Origin: Rutpela maculata
Lineage: Eukaryota > Arthropoda > Insecta > Coleoptera > Cerambycidae
Direction: 5' to 3'
Length of the DNA stretch: 64,000 bases
Assembly: GCA_936432065.2 (NCBI GenBank)
Contig: OW386287.2
Location: 76,573,804 to 76,637,803 of the forward strand
Positions 12,371-24,131 of the stretch are shown one piece after another. Each line of letters starts with the position of its first letter. Positions within the stretch are counted from its first letter, which is position 1. The position numbers and the translations under genes were made by a program. The notes beneath the pieces are model-generated. The model had not been told where the DNA came from. It saw nothing but the letters and a program-made list of their open reading frames with translations, and did no database searches.

Positions 12371-12914
12371 AATCGTTGATATTTGGCATATTTCGGACAT
12401 GTAGTTGTAGGTGAACCTCTTATAACTCTTCTGAGGGACTGACTAAATTTGTTTTACTTTACGTGCCTCAAGTCCCTCCTTTTCTATACAAGATGGTTCA
12501 TCCATTGTCACAGAGGTTCTTTTGAATTTATGTGAAACACCAAAAATAATAGACCAGATAAGAAAAAGTTGTTATACCTACCAATAGATTGCTAACTGCT
12601 TTTCTCCAGCTGCCTTCCGATGATTCTTCTTTATTGATGTGAAACGCTGCTTAAACTCTAAACACTTCTTAATTTTTAACCACTTTTAGAACATCTCCCA
12701 TTAACCTTCATGATTCGATGGATGTCCTGAATAACAACTTTAAGAGTCTTGATAATTCTTTCAATATCAGATCCAACACATGAAGATGCCTAAGAGATTA
12801 TTATACTTAAAGTACATCATTCAAATCAAGAAAATTCAAGAGCTCAGTAATACCATTTATTGTAAATGAAAAAAGTTCAAAATATGTATGAAATAACAGA
12901 ATGTGTTAATAGCC
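12371..12914. other. no feature seen
   Basis: AT-rich sequence before the next element, with nothing supported. Confidence 0.35.
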
Positions 12915-12917
12915 TAT

Positions 12918-14168
12918 TAGTACGTCAGGTACATGGGGCTATATAAGCCGAAAAGCTGCACTTTTTGATTGGGATGTGCCACTTTCTGTGGTCATAGTTG
13001 ATGCCAAAAGGTAACTTTTCAAATAGGGAGCCACTTTAAAATCCGTGCAGAACACCAAAATTAACCACACTAAATTGTTTTTGTATCTCATATCCTAATG
13101 GTCCGATTTCTATTTTTTTTTTTGTTTGTTTGAAAGCTCTTGTAAAGAGGACACTTTTTTGTTCCTATATATCTCTACAATCTGCGCAATTTAAAAAAAT
13201 ATATTTTTTAATTTTTCGGAGTTCTTTTTGCAATTTGATGATTTGTGAATTATTTATTTATTTGCACAGTAGATACTTATGTAGTTGTTTTGGCAATATC
13301 TTTCTTTCACGTTCTCAAAACTGTGGGACTTGCAAGATATGTGGATTCTCTTTGGTACTGGGAAGGGTCAGAGATAAATGAGCATTAATGCCATGTTTGA
13401 AAGTATGGGTGAACATAAAGCTGTTACATTGAGAAGATCCCATGCATTCACTGGATCAGATGTAACTTCATCATTTGCAATGAAAAGGAAATAGACTGCC
13501 TGGAAAGTGTGGAAATCATTTCCTGAAGCTGCTGAAGGATTCCAAGCTATCTCTACACCACAAGTCTATTTCTGAGAAAAGTTTAATGTTTTGCTTTACT
13601 ACAAAGACGCAGAAGAAGTCTCAGTCAATCATGTTAGAAAGCTTCTCTTTGCTTCAAAAAGTCGCAGTCTACAAAGTCTGCCCATAACAAAAGAGGTACT
13701 AAAGCAGCATTGTCTTCGTTCAGCATGCTCAGTGATGGACAATATTCCAGGGCCAGAAGGATGGAGATGGACAATGGTTGATGGGGAGTGGACGCCAGTC
13801 TGGTCTTCTTTTCCTTCTCTTATGGCAGCCTGCAGAGAATTAGTTAATTGTAGTTGCTCTGGATGCCGTACAAGATGCTCCCGCTCAAAAGCCAAAGTTC
13901 CATGCACGTTACTTTGCACGACCTGCACTGGGGGTCAACAATGTAGCAATAAGTACAATAAAAGGTATGCGTTTAATTGATTATTTTTAAATTCGTTTAA
14001 GCTAAGATTTTAAAAAAAGTATGGCTAATGGCCGCCATTTTGGCGACCTGTACTGATTTTCAAGTGGCTCCCTATCTAAAAAGTTACTTTTTGACATCAA
14101 CTATGACCACAGAAAGTGGCACATCCCAATCAAAAAGTGCAGCTTTCTTTGGTATACCCGACGTACTA
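12918..14168 (+). mobile_element. element A: non-autonomous Academ-like transposon, TAT target duplication
   Basis: The left end TAGTACGTCAGGTACATGG and right end reverse complement TAGTACGTCGGGTATACC begin matching arms. These share AAGCTGCACTTTTTGATTGG, GATGTGCCACTTTCTGTGGT, CATAGTTGATG and ATAGGGAGCCACTT. The flanks are TAT (12915-12917) and TAT (14169-14171). The same termini and internal sequence occur in element B (29638-35512). The body holds the C-terminal remains of a transposon protein. Placement in the Academ superfamily rests on the encoded protein type and the 3-bp target duplications and is inference. Confidence 0.85.
13340..13980 (+). pseudogene. C-terminal half of Academ-like nuclease/cysteine-cluster protein
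   Basis: In frame from about 13382 the reading is INAMFESMGEHKAVTLRRSH, AFTGSDVTSSFAMKRK, stop, TAWKVWKSFPEAAEGFQAIS, a second stop, then from 13578 an open stretch. That stretch holds FNVLLYYKDAEEVSV, LPITKEVLKQHCLRSACSVM, PGPEGWRWTMVDGEWTPVW, SLMAACRELVNCSCSGC and a cluster of about eight cysteines ending CTLLCTTCTGGQQC. HAFTGSD followed by AWKVW corresponds to the HALTGCDTTS..AW..W segment of the multicopy family, which would lie in the helical part of an XPG-like nuclease. Two nonsense codons and the absence of the N-terminal acidic motifs make it inactive. The 34.3-kb copy is a close relative. Confidence 0.7.
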
Positions 14169-14171
14169 TAT

Positions 14172-14736
14172 CTAGCTAAATAAATTTAATACTTCGGAAT
14201 CCAAACCCGGCAAGGGCAGAACGCCACCGTTAAAAGGCGTTATCGCAGCTATATGCAATAAAGAAAATACAGTTACCGGCACAAACGATTCACAATTTTC
14301 TTTAAAAATTTATGTAGCGGCCATTGAACTAGGGACTGACTTTATTAATATAAAAATATCTTACTAAAATTTTGAGGCACTTGTGATTAGCTTAAAAAGT
14401 TCCAATACGTGATTATGATTCACAGAACGAGACATTTGAGGCATTTGATACTGATAACGCTTGTTACAGCTAAATATGAGTTGTATGAGACTTTCCTGCC
14501 TCCTTACGAAAACATACTGATGGCATACAATCCGATAAGAGTTGGGTGCGCTTTCGAGCTAATATCTGTGTAGGGATGTTTTACATACTAAGGAAATTTA
14601 TGTCAACAAATCCAAATAGATGGGGAACTTTTTTACTTAAATTTTTTGCCTTTATGGACCTAGATGGATTCTCCATGGTTCATTAACATAGTCAATAATC
14701 TTCATATTTGCCACTTCTTGATTCGATCTATGTATT
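14172..14736. other. no feature seen
   Basis: Sequence between two transposons, with nothing supported. Confidence 0.35.
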
Positions 14737-15537
14737 CCACCGAACAGAGCTGGGTCGGATACAGTTAAAATGTATTGGAATACCGGATACGGATACATCA
14801 CATGTATTCGAATACCAGAGACAAGATACGGATACTTTTTGCTTTAAAAAGTATCCGAATACCTTGTATTCGAATACTTTTTTCGGATACGGATACCGGA
14901 TACTTTTCTTTCGTTTGTGAAAAAAACATTTTATGAAATTCAGCTTTCTGTTTCTTTTAAATAAATATATGTAATGCCTTTGGGTATTTTATTTGTTTTT
15001 TTTTTTTTTGGAGCAAAACAAAGCACCAACAACAAAAAACTAATTTTTTCCGAAATTGGTCAAGAATGTACTTTAATGTATACTTTCTCGGCACAATTTT
15101 AGATCCTAAAATACGCCATTCTGGTATTTTAGTCCATTGCTAAGCAACTATCAGAAAACAGTCCGGGAAAGTTATTTTTTCCCGGCCTAAGCTGGGAAAG
15201 TTACTTTTTCTGAAATCGATCGGCAAAGTCTGCATTTTCGGAGTGATTTCAGATCGAAAAATGCATAATTCCAGTATTTTAGTCCGTTTCTAAGAAGCTA
15301 TCAGAAACCAGACCGGAAAAGATCCATTGCCAAGCAACGATCAACAAAATCGTACAGGAATGTTACTTTCCCGGCCTAGGCCGTATATTTTAGAGAGTAA
15401 ATAAATACACGCAGACAAACCAATTCACATTAAAATTGCATTTATTAGTAAGCAGTTAGACTGTAATGAAGAAATGTTATGCATTAATACAAATTCCTTA
15501 AGTTATAATAATATTGATTCTGATTTCAGAAAAAATA

Positions 15538-15895
15538 GTATGTGTACTTCGGTGTGAAAGCACATTCCCGGACTTTGATGCTTATTGGCCTCGTCCGGGA
15601 ATGTATTGCTTTCACACCTAAATACTATTCCCGGCCTAGGCCGGGTAAGTTACTTTCCCAGACTGTTTTTTTATATATATATATTTTAAACAGTAAATAA
15701 TAAGCACTGAATTTCTGACTTTTTTCAAAACAATAAAAATTCCTTAATTTATAATAATATGTGTGCTTCGTAGTAAAAGCACATTCCCGGACTTCAATGC
15801 TTGTTGGCCTCGGCTTAAAGCCTCGGCCAAAAATTTATATCTTCGTCCAGGAATGTATTGGTTTTACTACTAAATACACAATGTACTATTAAGTG
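15538..15895. repeat. two related hairpins inside the hAT element
   Basis: Two imperfect palindromes share the pattern GAAAGCACATTCCCGGACTT / AAAAGCACATTCCCGGACTT, a TTGGCCTCG loop region, and a returning arm CGTCC(G/A)GGAATGTATTG. One spans about 15540-15630 and the other about 15755-15890. Nearby text (15170-15380, 15630-15660) repeats a TTCCCGGCCTA motif. Confidence 0.6.
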
Positions 15896-16019
15896 CAAAA
15901 AATCGTCTAGAAAAAAAATTATACAACATTTTAACAAAAACTAAAACATGATATAAGGAGTCATTCTTTATAGAAAGTTTTGCTTATACTGAAAAATACT
16001 TAACTACTTCAACTATAGT

Positions 16020-16570
16020 TGGAATGTTGATATAACGTACAAGGTGGTTAAAAAATAAGAAAACTTGAAATTTTTGCGAGAATGAAATAGCAGTTGTTGA
16101 AATTGAAGCAAAAGTTTAAAATCTTATAGGAAAAATTGTTCCTAATGTCCTAATAGAAGGTCAGACATGACATTTGATTTAAATTATCTAGTTTTTTTGG
16201 CACCAAGATTAAACTAATTTTGCAAAAGTAACTAAAGAAAGTGCATGATTTATTAATTTGTTTAATAAAATAATCACAAAACAGTCACTTTTAAACTGTT
16301 CATGTTATCAATTAAATTAGCCACTTTGCTACTTTGGTTAACTTTGCAAAATTACTTTAATCTTAAAGGTGCCAAAAAAAATTGAGATAAGCTTTCAAAT
16401 ATCATATCTGAACTTCTATCTCAACATTAGGAACAATTTTTCCTATAATATTTTCAACTTTTACTTGAAGAACTGGTACTTTACTCTTGTAACAATTTCA
16501 ACTTTTCGTATTTTTTAACCATTTTAACCATTCTGTACGTTATATCGACATTCCAACCATAGCTAAAAGG
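16020..16570. repeat. foldback repeat nested in the hAT element
   Basis: The left arm from ACTATAGTTGGAATGTTGAT through ATAACGTACA, GGTTAAAAAATA, AGGAAAAATTGTTCCTAATG and TTTTTTGGCACC is mirrored on the right as GGTGCCAAAAAAA, CATTAGGAACAATTTTTCCT, TATTTTTTAACC, TGTACGTTAT and ACATTCCAACCATAGCT. The arms are about 250 bp and imperfect, and no coding sequence is present. Confidence 0.75.
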
Positions 16571-16907
16571 ACTTTTCAGAATATATGTAAACCTTTTTAT
16601 AAAGAATGACTAGAAAATAATATTTAATATGTATATATATTTTTTGTGTTATTCGGATATTTTCAGTATCCGAATACTTTTATTGTATTCGGATACTTTC
16701 GGTGTATTCGGATACTTTTATTTGTATTCGAATACTTTTATCAGTATTCGAATACTCGCCTAATGTATTCGAATAACGGATACTTTATTAATTTGTGTCG
16801 GATACAGATAACGGATACAATTTTAAGAAAGTATTCGAATACAGCTTTCGGATACAGAAAAAGTATCCGAATACTGTATTCGAATACTACCCAGCTCTGC
16901 CACCGAA

Positions 16908-17351
16908 GTGACAAAAAATCAAATAATAGTATTCAAACCAAAAATATCTTATGGTGTTATTCGAAAGTTGAACATGCAAATGTCATAAGCATTCTCTCTA
17001 CTCTTTATCTCCAGCAAAAGATGACATTACTCCTGGAAATTTTGCCTATGACTTGAGTAAAGATCTTTTTCTACGACTATTAAGTAATTCATTTATTATA
17101 GATACTTTTATGAACAGGTAATGTGGCTCATTACCAACGGCCCTGAATAATAATTCATTACCTAAGGGCTAGAACCAATCAAAAGAGTTCATTTTCATTA
17201 CTCAACAGTTTTTGTGGAGCAATCACAACACATGATTTAAAGTTCAAAAACATCGCGTTGCCGTAACTCAATTCAATCTGTCATTAAGAGGGGACAATGC
17301 CATCGGTAAAGCTAAAGCTGAAGTGGGGCGAAGGGTAGGCAGTGCGGCTAT
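16908..17351. other. no feature seen
   Basis: No gene. A short frame at 16646-17056 is driven by the hAT subterminal repeats and is not supported. Confidence 0.35.
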
Positions 17352-17710
17352 TATAGGTCATCTGCACGTGACGTAACAGCTAACCTCAAAAATATGTGTT
17401 TCTTAAGATTTAAGAGTATTACGCAGTTGTTATTAAAATTTCTGCCAGGTTCCCATATTTAACTAAAATCTAGTTCAGTGTAATGTTTATGAAGTTCTAA
17501 ATACTCTTTTTGTAGGTCGGAAATCTAACCTGTAATTAGCAGTCTATTTTATTACTCAACAATATTGAAAAATTATTTACGTGAATTTTTAAATATTTGT
17601 TTGGAGCCAGTATGGCTTCAAGCTAAAAATGCGTTTACAAACATTAAAAATGAGAATAAATTTGAAAAACTTAAAATTTAAGGTTATGTTGGTTACATGA
17701 TGCAGATGCC
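17352..17710 (-). repeat. dispersed repeat copy, inverted relative to 4592-4971
   Basis: This is the reverse complement of 4592-4971 (landmarks given there), running from ATCTGCACGTGACGTAAC to ATGATGCAGATGCC. The short minus-strand frame that overlaps it is not a supported gene. Confidence 0.8.
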
Positions 17711-17721
17711 CTATTGTAGTG

Positions 17722-18068
17722 CTGTAGGTGGCACCATCTATTAAAAAGCACTGTACTAAAAATCTTGACTGGGAAAAAGCAGTTTTTAGCCAAACGGCTG
17801 GCGTTATTAAACTGAAAAAAAAATATTCTTGTAAGTAAATGAATACTAAACTTCTACTGAAGAACATTTTTAGCTAAAACTTTAATAGGAAAATCTCTCT
17901 TCACATTGGCTAATAAATAAGTTTTAGCTAAAAATATTCTTCAAACGAAGTGTAGTATTCGTTTACTTACAAGAATATCTTTTGATCAGTTTAATAACAT
18001 GAGCCAGTTCGCTAAAAAATGTTTTTAGCTGGAAATTTTTTTTTAGTACAATGCTGTTTTAGTAGATG
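17722..18068. mobile_element. foldback element, about 350 bp
   Basis: The left arm contains CCATCTATTAAAA, GCACTGTACTAAAA, GTTATTAAACTG, ATATTCTTGTAAGTAAA and TTTTTAGCTAAAAC. Each has a counterpart in reverse order on the right up to GTTTTAGTAGATGG. The loop is short and AT-rich. No target duplication was established. Confidence 0.75.
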
Positions 18069-18406
18069 GATTTAATTAAAAATGATTGCAAAAATTGCAT
18101 TTATAACCGATGCGCACTCATTTCGTGTATTTGAATCTTGGTCTCGATGTATTCTTGATCTTTCAGGCGTGATTGTAAGTAGGTAGAGCAAAAGTGAAGA
18201 AAGTACGAACGCCACAACTAGACAACCAACACAACAGCTCTCTGTACTTTATTGGATAATTTCCACCCACTCCCCTCTGATTTGATCGCATTGCTCCCTC
18301 TTAATGCAGGGAAATTAGCCAAAAAAAGGAGGAAACCTGGACAAAATTAGTAAAAATCTGAATTTTTGCACAGACGTTTTTTGAAGAGTCCCAAACCCGA
18401 ATTCAC
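18069..18406. other. no feature seen
   Basis: AT-rich sequence with nothing supported. Confidence 0.35.
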
Positions 18407-18957
18407 AAAAATCTCAACATGGCTACCAGCAATAAAGTTAACATGAAAATTGTAGAGAATTCAGTTATCTACAAGATTGATATTTTGCATTTTTTCCCAA
18501 AACCTCGCCCTTTTCGAGATATTCAAGGTCGAAATTAATTAGTTCTCTACTGCTTGTATGTAGACTTCATTGCGGTCCAATGCATAGGGTGCGAGATATT
18601 CGCGGAAAACCGTTTTTTTCAATTTCGACCTTGAATATCGAAAAGGGAAAAGTTTTGGGGAAAAATGCAAAATATCAGTCTTGTAGATAATTGAATTCTC
18701 TACAACTTTCATGTTAACTCTATTGCTGTCAGATTTTTTGTCGCGAGATATTCGCGAAAAAACATGTTTTTGAACATTTGGCCTTGAATATCTCGAAAAG
18801 GGGAGAGGATTTAGGAAAAGATAAAAAAGACAACTTGTAGATAATTTAATTCTCTACAACTTTCACATTGACCTCGTAGGCATCCGATGCATAGGACGCG
18901 AGATATTTGCAAAAAACTTCGACCTTCAATATCTTGGGTAGCCATGTTGAGATTTTG
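18407..18957. mobile_element. foldback/tandem element with GAGATATTCGCG motifs
   Basis: The ends pair as AAAATCTCAACATGGCTACC (left) and GGTAGCCATGTTGAGATTTT (right). Inside, blocks with TCGAGATATTCAAGGTCGAA and TTCGACCTTGAATATCGAAA alternate in both orientations, together with GAATTCTCTACAACTTTCAT. This resembles a multi-unit palindromic element. No coding capacity is visible. Confidence 0.75.
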
Positions 18958-20396
18958 GGGACTACATGCACATTTAGATTTCTTTTAAAATTACTGTCAG
19001 CTTTTTTTACTAGTTTGCATGAGTTTGTTGTGAAAAAATTAATTCAAGTGGTGATAATATTACCGGTACACAAGAATACAACTAGTTTTATTATTAATTT
19101 GTTATATAAACATTATGCAAAATTCTCAACATTATTATTTTTGGCACACTTACCTTAAAGTACAACTATCTTTTGAGTATTCATAGAAATAGTATAATAT
19201 TCTACTGGTATGTAATAGCTATTAATCACTCGGATGAATTATGACACTTCCCTTCGGCTCATGCCATAAATGTCATCCTCATAGGTAATGGCCATCATTG
19301 CACACTCGTTGAATTATATACTACTAATTTTCTTATATAGCAGATATACTGATACCCAATTTTACGTTGTTATTTAAAATGGTCCTAGAATGTTTATATT
19401 TATTGTCTAAGAATATTAACATATTATCGCAACAGAATTGCTTAATATTCATGTCACAAAGGCAAGGCTGTTGCAAAAATCAACTACAACTTATTGCACA
19501 TATCTAATTTTGCTTCATGAAATTAAAGAGCTTGAAACCCCAGTTGCCTATGGTGACCTTATGATTTTGAGGATACATATTGGTGAAAAAAAATTCAAAA
19601 TTGTGTAGAGATTTATAATAGTATTTAGTAAGTTTGTGTTTAATTTCATTTATATGTACATTATAGACAAATTTGGCATGTACTTTGGATGTTTCCCCTT
19701 TTTATTTTACTTTTTTTTGTTATTAACTCTAGATGTCATAATATAGACTGAAAATATTTTTACATAATGTTATTAAACTTGTTACTGTACTTCTGTATTA
19801 ATGGATTGTTTCACTTTCAAAAATTAAGAAAAGTTTAATTTTGTAAAGTAATTACTCGTTATCTAGGAAATTTTGAATCATATATTTTTTACTAAAGCAA
19901 TCACTTTCATTTAAACTAATCAGTACTTGAGTATAATGGAATTACTGTTAATACTAAATGGTGTGGCAATTTTGTATCTTTTTTTTTTAAGTGCTCTTTA
20001 TAAAAATTGTAGCCTCATTAATGATATATCGTGATTATTTTTGCAATTTGAAATTTTTGACGAATTGTCATTTTGTTACATGTGCTGCTTGACACTCTTA
20101 ACAGTTCACTTCATCCCTATCCATGCCTTACAGATTTAGTATAGATATTTCGCTAAATCATTTCTGAGTTTTCTTCCATTGATAGATTTCTTTCGTGTGA
20201 TTAAAGTTCATTTCAAAAGTCGGAATAACGGTATGGTTGAAACGTTAAGAATCAGATGCAGTATAGAGGAAAATCAAAGACAATTGTATTGGTCAAGAAT
20301 AGAAAACTTTACACTCCGAAATGAACGAAATTTGTAATGAGATTATTGTCTTCAATATGACTAGTTAGCTAGGGATCGAATCTGCAAATTGTTATT
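18958..20396. other. no gene seen
   Basis: About 1.4 kb of AT-rich sequence. A short less AT-rich patch near 19227-19312 (with CTTCCCTTCGGCTCATGCCA) may be a MITE fragment, but no partner end was found. Confidence 0.3.
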
Positions 20397-20560
20397 TTTC
20401 CACAAACGCCGAAACACTCGAATACTATTACTCGACGTGTGTTTCACTCTGGAGATGATTAAAATGACTGTTTTAATCGTCCACAGATAATGCCAAACAT
20501 GGTTGGTGAAACGCACGTCCAGCAATAATATTCAAGTGTTTTGGTGTTTGTGGAAGCTAC
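20397..20560. mobile_element. short MITE
   Basis: The left arm TTCCACAAACGCCGAAACAC, then TCGAATACTATTACTCGACG and TGTGTTTCAC, is mirrored on the right by GTGAAACGCACGTCCAGCAA, TAATATTCAAGTGTTTTGGT and GTTTGTGGAA. The arms are about 60 bp with a small loop (GGAGATGATTAAAATGACTG region). No target duplication was resolved. Confidence 0.8.
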
Positions 20561-20893
20561 TTTGAAGGCAGCTTCACATCAGGATATTGGGAGTTTCTCG
20601 GTGGGCCCTCGATAAAGGGGCCCTTCATGAAAAAGGGCCTTCCCTGTTGAATATATTTTTTTTGAGATTTTCTCCCTCCACTCATCAATTTTCATTTTCG
20701 AGATAAAAAATTTCAAATTTCTGCCTGGAACCTTTGCTAAGGTATAAGTTTACTATGAAGCTATCAAGAAAGGGCCATTATGAAATTGTATATTTTTAAT
20801 ATTCTTTAAGACATCGAAATCAATGAAGTTTTTTTATTCAAAGACATTCAGAATTATTGTTCAGCATGTTTTGAATACCCCATATCTATCTAT
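20561..20893. other. no feature seen
   Basis: Nothing supported. A GGGCCCTTCATGAAAAAGGG stretch near 20617 is locally palindromic. Confidence 0.3.
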
Positions 20894-22061
20894 AGTGGAG
20901 TCAAATTAGGATTCTAATGTGAATTGCCTTTTTCTATTTTAACATGATCCCCTGTCAACTTAAGTTCACAGCTCAGTTTTGTAGTTTCTGCGAAGTCGGC
21001 GTATTGTTTATTTAAACAATTTAATTTTTTAGTCCGTATTTTCCATTGGTTTTTTGAATGGAAAAATATAGCTCTTATAAAGTACAATCACCACTTAAAA
21101 TTTCAAATCAAAATGATCACTAAAACGGCTCAAATATACTAAAGCTAAAATTGCTAAAATTTTGCACCCTTGTGAAATCCTGCCATCAAGACCAAGAAAT
21201 GTGTTCTGTGGCTCAAATTATAGCATTCTATAAGTACTTTAAGATCACAGAGAAAAACATTTTTTTTTTTTTTTCAAAATTTAAACCTATTTTATTGCAG
21301 TTGGTTATAGTTTTCTAAATTTTAGTTATAAACAAATTCCATTAACTCTCTAGTTTTTCTATGAAATTAAAAGCCAACTTTTGAAAAAAAAATTAATGCT
21401 CTACTTGCATCTGGAGCTGAGATATGTTAGTTTTTACGTTTAGGTAACTTAAAAATAAACAAATCGATATAGTCTAGGTGCCTGCGTACATAAATGCAAT
21501 TTATACATATCCTCGTATAACTTCTTGTACGGCATAATTGCGCCTAGTCTATCACTTTTTTCCTCTGCGAAAATTTTCGTAAATGCGGCGTTCTTCCTCG
21601 GCATGAAAAAGACGATTTCCACACGTCGGAGTGAAAAATCGACAAATATATTTTGTCCGACAATTCGAAAATAGGATTCTACATATATCGAGGGCTTCAT
21701 GGAAAAAGGGCGTATTGACCATGTACCAAATTATGAGATATCGACGTTTGAACATTCTTATAGTCATAAAAGAGACAATATTTACAAGTTCTTTTTTTTT
21801 TCATGGGATAGTTAATTGAGAAGATGACTGAATAACTTGCTAATAATTTTTTTTTCATTCACTCACAATTAATAAAAATACTGGTCTATACGCCATTCTT
21901 CCACAACAATTATGATAGCTTTCTTTTCCAATAAAAGGTCTTATGTATTTTCAAACTAGTTAAAATTCAAAAAGTACCTAATTAAAAAACAGTTAAAATG
22001 TATATAACATTTTATTAATATAAAGTGTTTTCTTACATTTAAAAGCAATGTAATATCTAAC

Positions 22062-24131
22062 TTAAAAATTTCTCTGGTGGCGCCTCTTTAAATACTTTTG
22101 GCGTACTTCTGCTAAACTTAGTTCGTCTTCCGAATCCCAAACCAATTTTTGACGTAGCTGCGCTAAACTTATTTCGTCTTCCTGATCCCAAACAGAATTT
22201 GAATTAGGTGAACCTTTCACAGGTAAGTTCTTATAAAATATGTGATATGAATTTGGTATTATATCACTACTACACAAACTTAATAAATTTTCAAATTTTA
22301 ATTTCGATATTGGTAAAAGTGCATGATACAAAGTACTAGGAACAGAAGCTCCAATGTTAGGTTCAATTTTATTTCGATGCTTTCTTATAGCTTTGGTTGT
22401 ATTAATCATTTGGAATTGTTCTTCCTCAAAGTCATATTTGAAGAACATGGTATCTGGGTTTTCTTTTTTAAACTGAAGCCATTTTATATTTTTCCACTGC
22501 AATAATTTTCTCTCAGTTATAAATCGATAATTTGCAGATTTTCCATTTTAAATTTTTTAAAGTCTTTAAAGTCCTCATGTTGAAGTTCAGTTACAGAATA
22601 TGGTTCCCCTTTTTTTTTGGCTAATTTAATGACATTATACCATTCATGAGGAGTATAAATTTTTGAATACTGAGTTGCAGCTTCTATGGTTGCATGCATG
22701 CTATCCTCCGATTAAAGAACTTATATCTAGATACATAATGGCATTGATTTATTTGTCGCTGAAAGACTCCCATTCTAAGGCACTTCTTCCCATAAGTTGC
22801 TGATTGGCCCATCGGCGTATTCGCGGCCGCTCGTGCACGATCGGCTTCAGTTCGATTACCATAATCTCAATTGACAGTTCGGCCATTAATGTCAATAAAT
22901 GTTTTTCGTGTTCTCCGACCAAAAACTGGTGAAAAAGTAATTTTATTTTAAGTTGTGATTTGCTTAATACCTAAATAATATTCTCTATTCATATTTACAC
23001 AGTTTAGTGACAATATATTTTGTGCAAATAAATAGTGTAGTGCTGTGCCGTTTGCAGAAAGCAGTTTAGAAAAGAAGAAAATCGATCGTTCCATAGTCGT
23101 AACATGATGAAGTTCAGTTTACAGTTATAAAGTAAATAGCAATTAAATTTTAATATCCTTTCAATACATATTTATCTTACTGTTTTATCTTACTGTAATA
23201 TCGTATGCCTACATCACGTTATATAAAGAGCCGGTAATGCAGGAATTGCAATAATTCATTTTAATGAAAATATTTACCATTCTACACATTTTCTACACAC
23301 ACAACGCCACTGTTGCCTATGGGATGTGATGTTCATCTATCCATTTTAATGGACATATAATGTGACTATGTTAGGAGCAAACAAGGTATATAGTGAAAAG
23401 ATAGCCTGTTATGTATCTAGATATAAGTTCTTTAATCGGAGATGCTATCGCACTGCATGTGCGTATGTCCGGGTTCTAAAAATTTGAGGTCAATGATTTC
23501 AATGTAGGGTAAAATATTTACAGCGTAGTTAGCAGTAACCATTTTTTTTAGCTACATCATAAACAGTAAAATTAAAAGAAGCAAGTTTTCGTTTATAAAA
23601 AACAGGTTTTGCAAATATCAATGGAGAATACAGCACAGCTTCAAGGTCAAAATTGGCAGATATAAAATGTTTGTCATTCTGTGCTCTAAGATAGTCTCTT
23701 TTTTTGTCTTCTTCAGCAGCTTTTTTACGCTTTATGTGTTCATCATACACCTGTTGTTTGGCCTGTCTCTCTTCTGGAGACTTCAATTCAAATTCATGAC
23801 ACCAACACATATCTTTTTTTGGAACATGAAAACCAATGTTCATTTCAATTAACTTCTCTTTATAAATGGTTTTACACACTGGCTTTTCATTTATTTCCTT
23901 GCAATATTCTATATAAAGTGAGTATATGAGCTCCTTGTTGAGAATACTCTCTAAATAAACTTTTTTTGAATCCTTCCGACACCAATGTGCAGGAACCCTT
24001 AGAAATCTATTGATATGTTGAACGACTAATTCAATACTTCGTTCATTGTGTTTTTTTGGGTTATCTTTTTTACCTCTTCCGTCTGGGGATAGTATTCCAC
24101 TATTTGATTCAGCCATTTTATTTAACGACAC
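22062..24131 (-). pseudogene. insect multicopy transposon protein, middle deleted, interrupted by element H
   Basis: The N-terminal exon-like block (24131 to 23529, 200 aa) contains SPDGRGKKDNPKKHNERSIE, VVQHINRFLRVPAHWCRKDS, KKVYLES and FHVPKKDMCWC, ending VYDVAKKNGYC. The pattern (D.RGKH.N, H.N.FPRV.SHYCR, PKKD.C..C, YNLTVYD) is a multicopy insect transposon family I recognise by pattern but cannot assign to a superfamily. After a deletion that removed the expected catalytic middle, the frame resumes (about 23500-23450) as IIDLKFLEPGHTHMQCDSMH and is cut by element H. It continues from 22705 as ATIEAATQYSKIYTPHEWYN. The C-terminus (22502-22062) includes VKGSPNSNSVWDQEDEISLA and a duplicated WDxEDE.SLA.(L/V)RQK motif. 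The protein cannot be functional. Confidence 0.7.
22706..23441. mobile_element. element H: TIR element with 8-bp target duplication
   Basis: The ends CTCCGATTAAAGAACTTATA and its reverse complement continue into TCTAGATACATAA on both sides (arm about 33 bp, nearly perfect). The flanking 8-mers are identical, ATGCTATC at 22698-22705 and 23442-23449. Removing one copy of the 8-mer with the element restores an open frame across the host pseudogene (QCDSMHATIEAA). The 736-bp element has no coding sequence. The 8-bp duplication fits hAT-type elements, but the CTCCG start is not typical. Confidence 0.92.

Larger units (their letters stand above)
14745..16899. mobile_element. non-autonomous hAT-like element with 8-bp target duplication
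   Basis: The left end is CAGAGCTGGGTCGGATAC and the right end reverse complement is CAGAGCTGGGTAGTATTCG. The CAGAGNTGGG start is typical of hAT elements. The flanking 8-mers are identical: CCACCGAA at 14737-14744 and at 16900-16907. Both subterminal regions (14760-14910 and 16650-16890) carry many copies of GTATTCGAATAC and GTATCCGAATAC, probable transposase-binding repeats. No transposase is present. The interior contains smaller inverted repeats. Confidence 0.92.

Noticed and set aside
14708..17056. Tyr/Asn/Thr-rich open frames at both ends of the hAT-like element
   Set aside because: They are translations of the GTATTCGAATAC subterminal repeats.
4592..17710. Polinton/Maverick-type element bounded by the inverted 370-bp repeats
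   Set aside because: No polymerase, integrase, packaging or capsid genes lie between; instead there are unrelated elements and a host exon.
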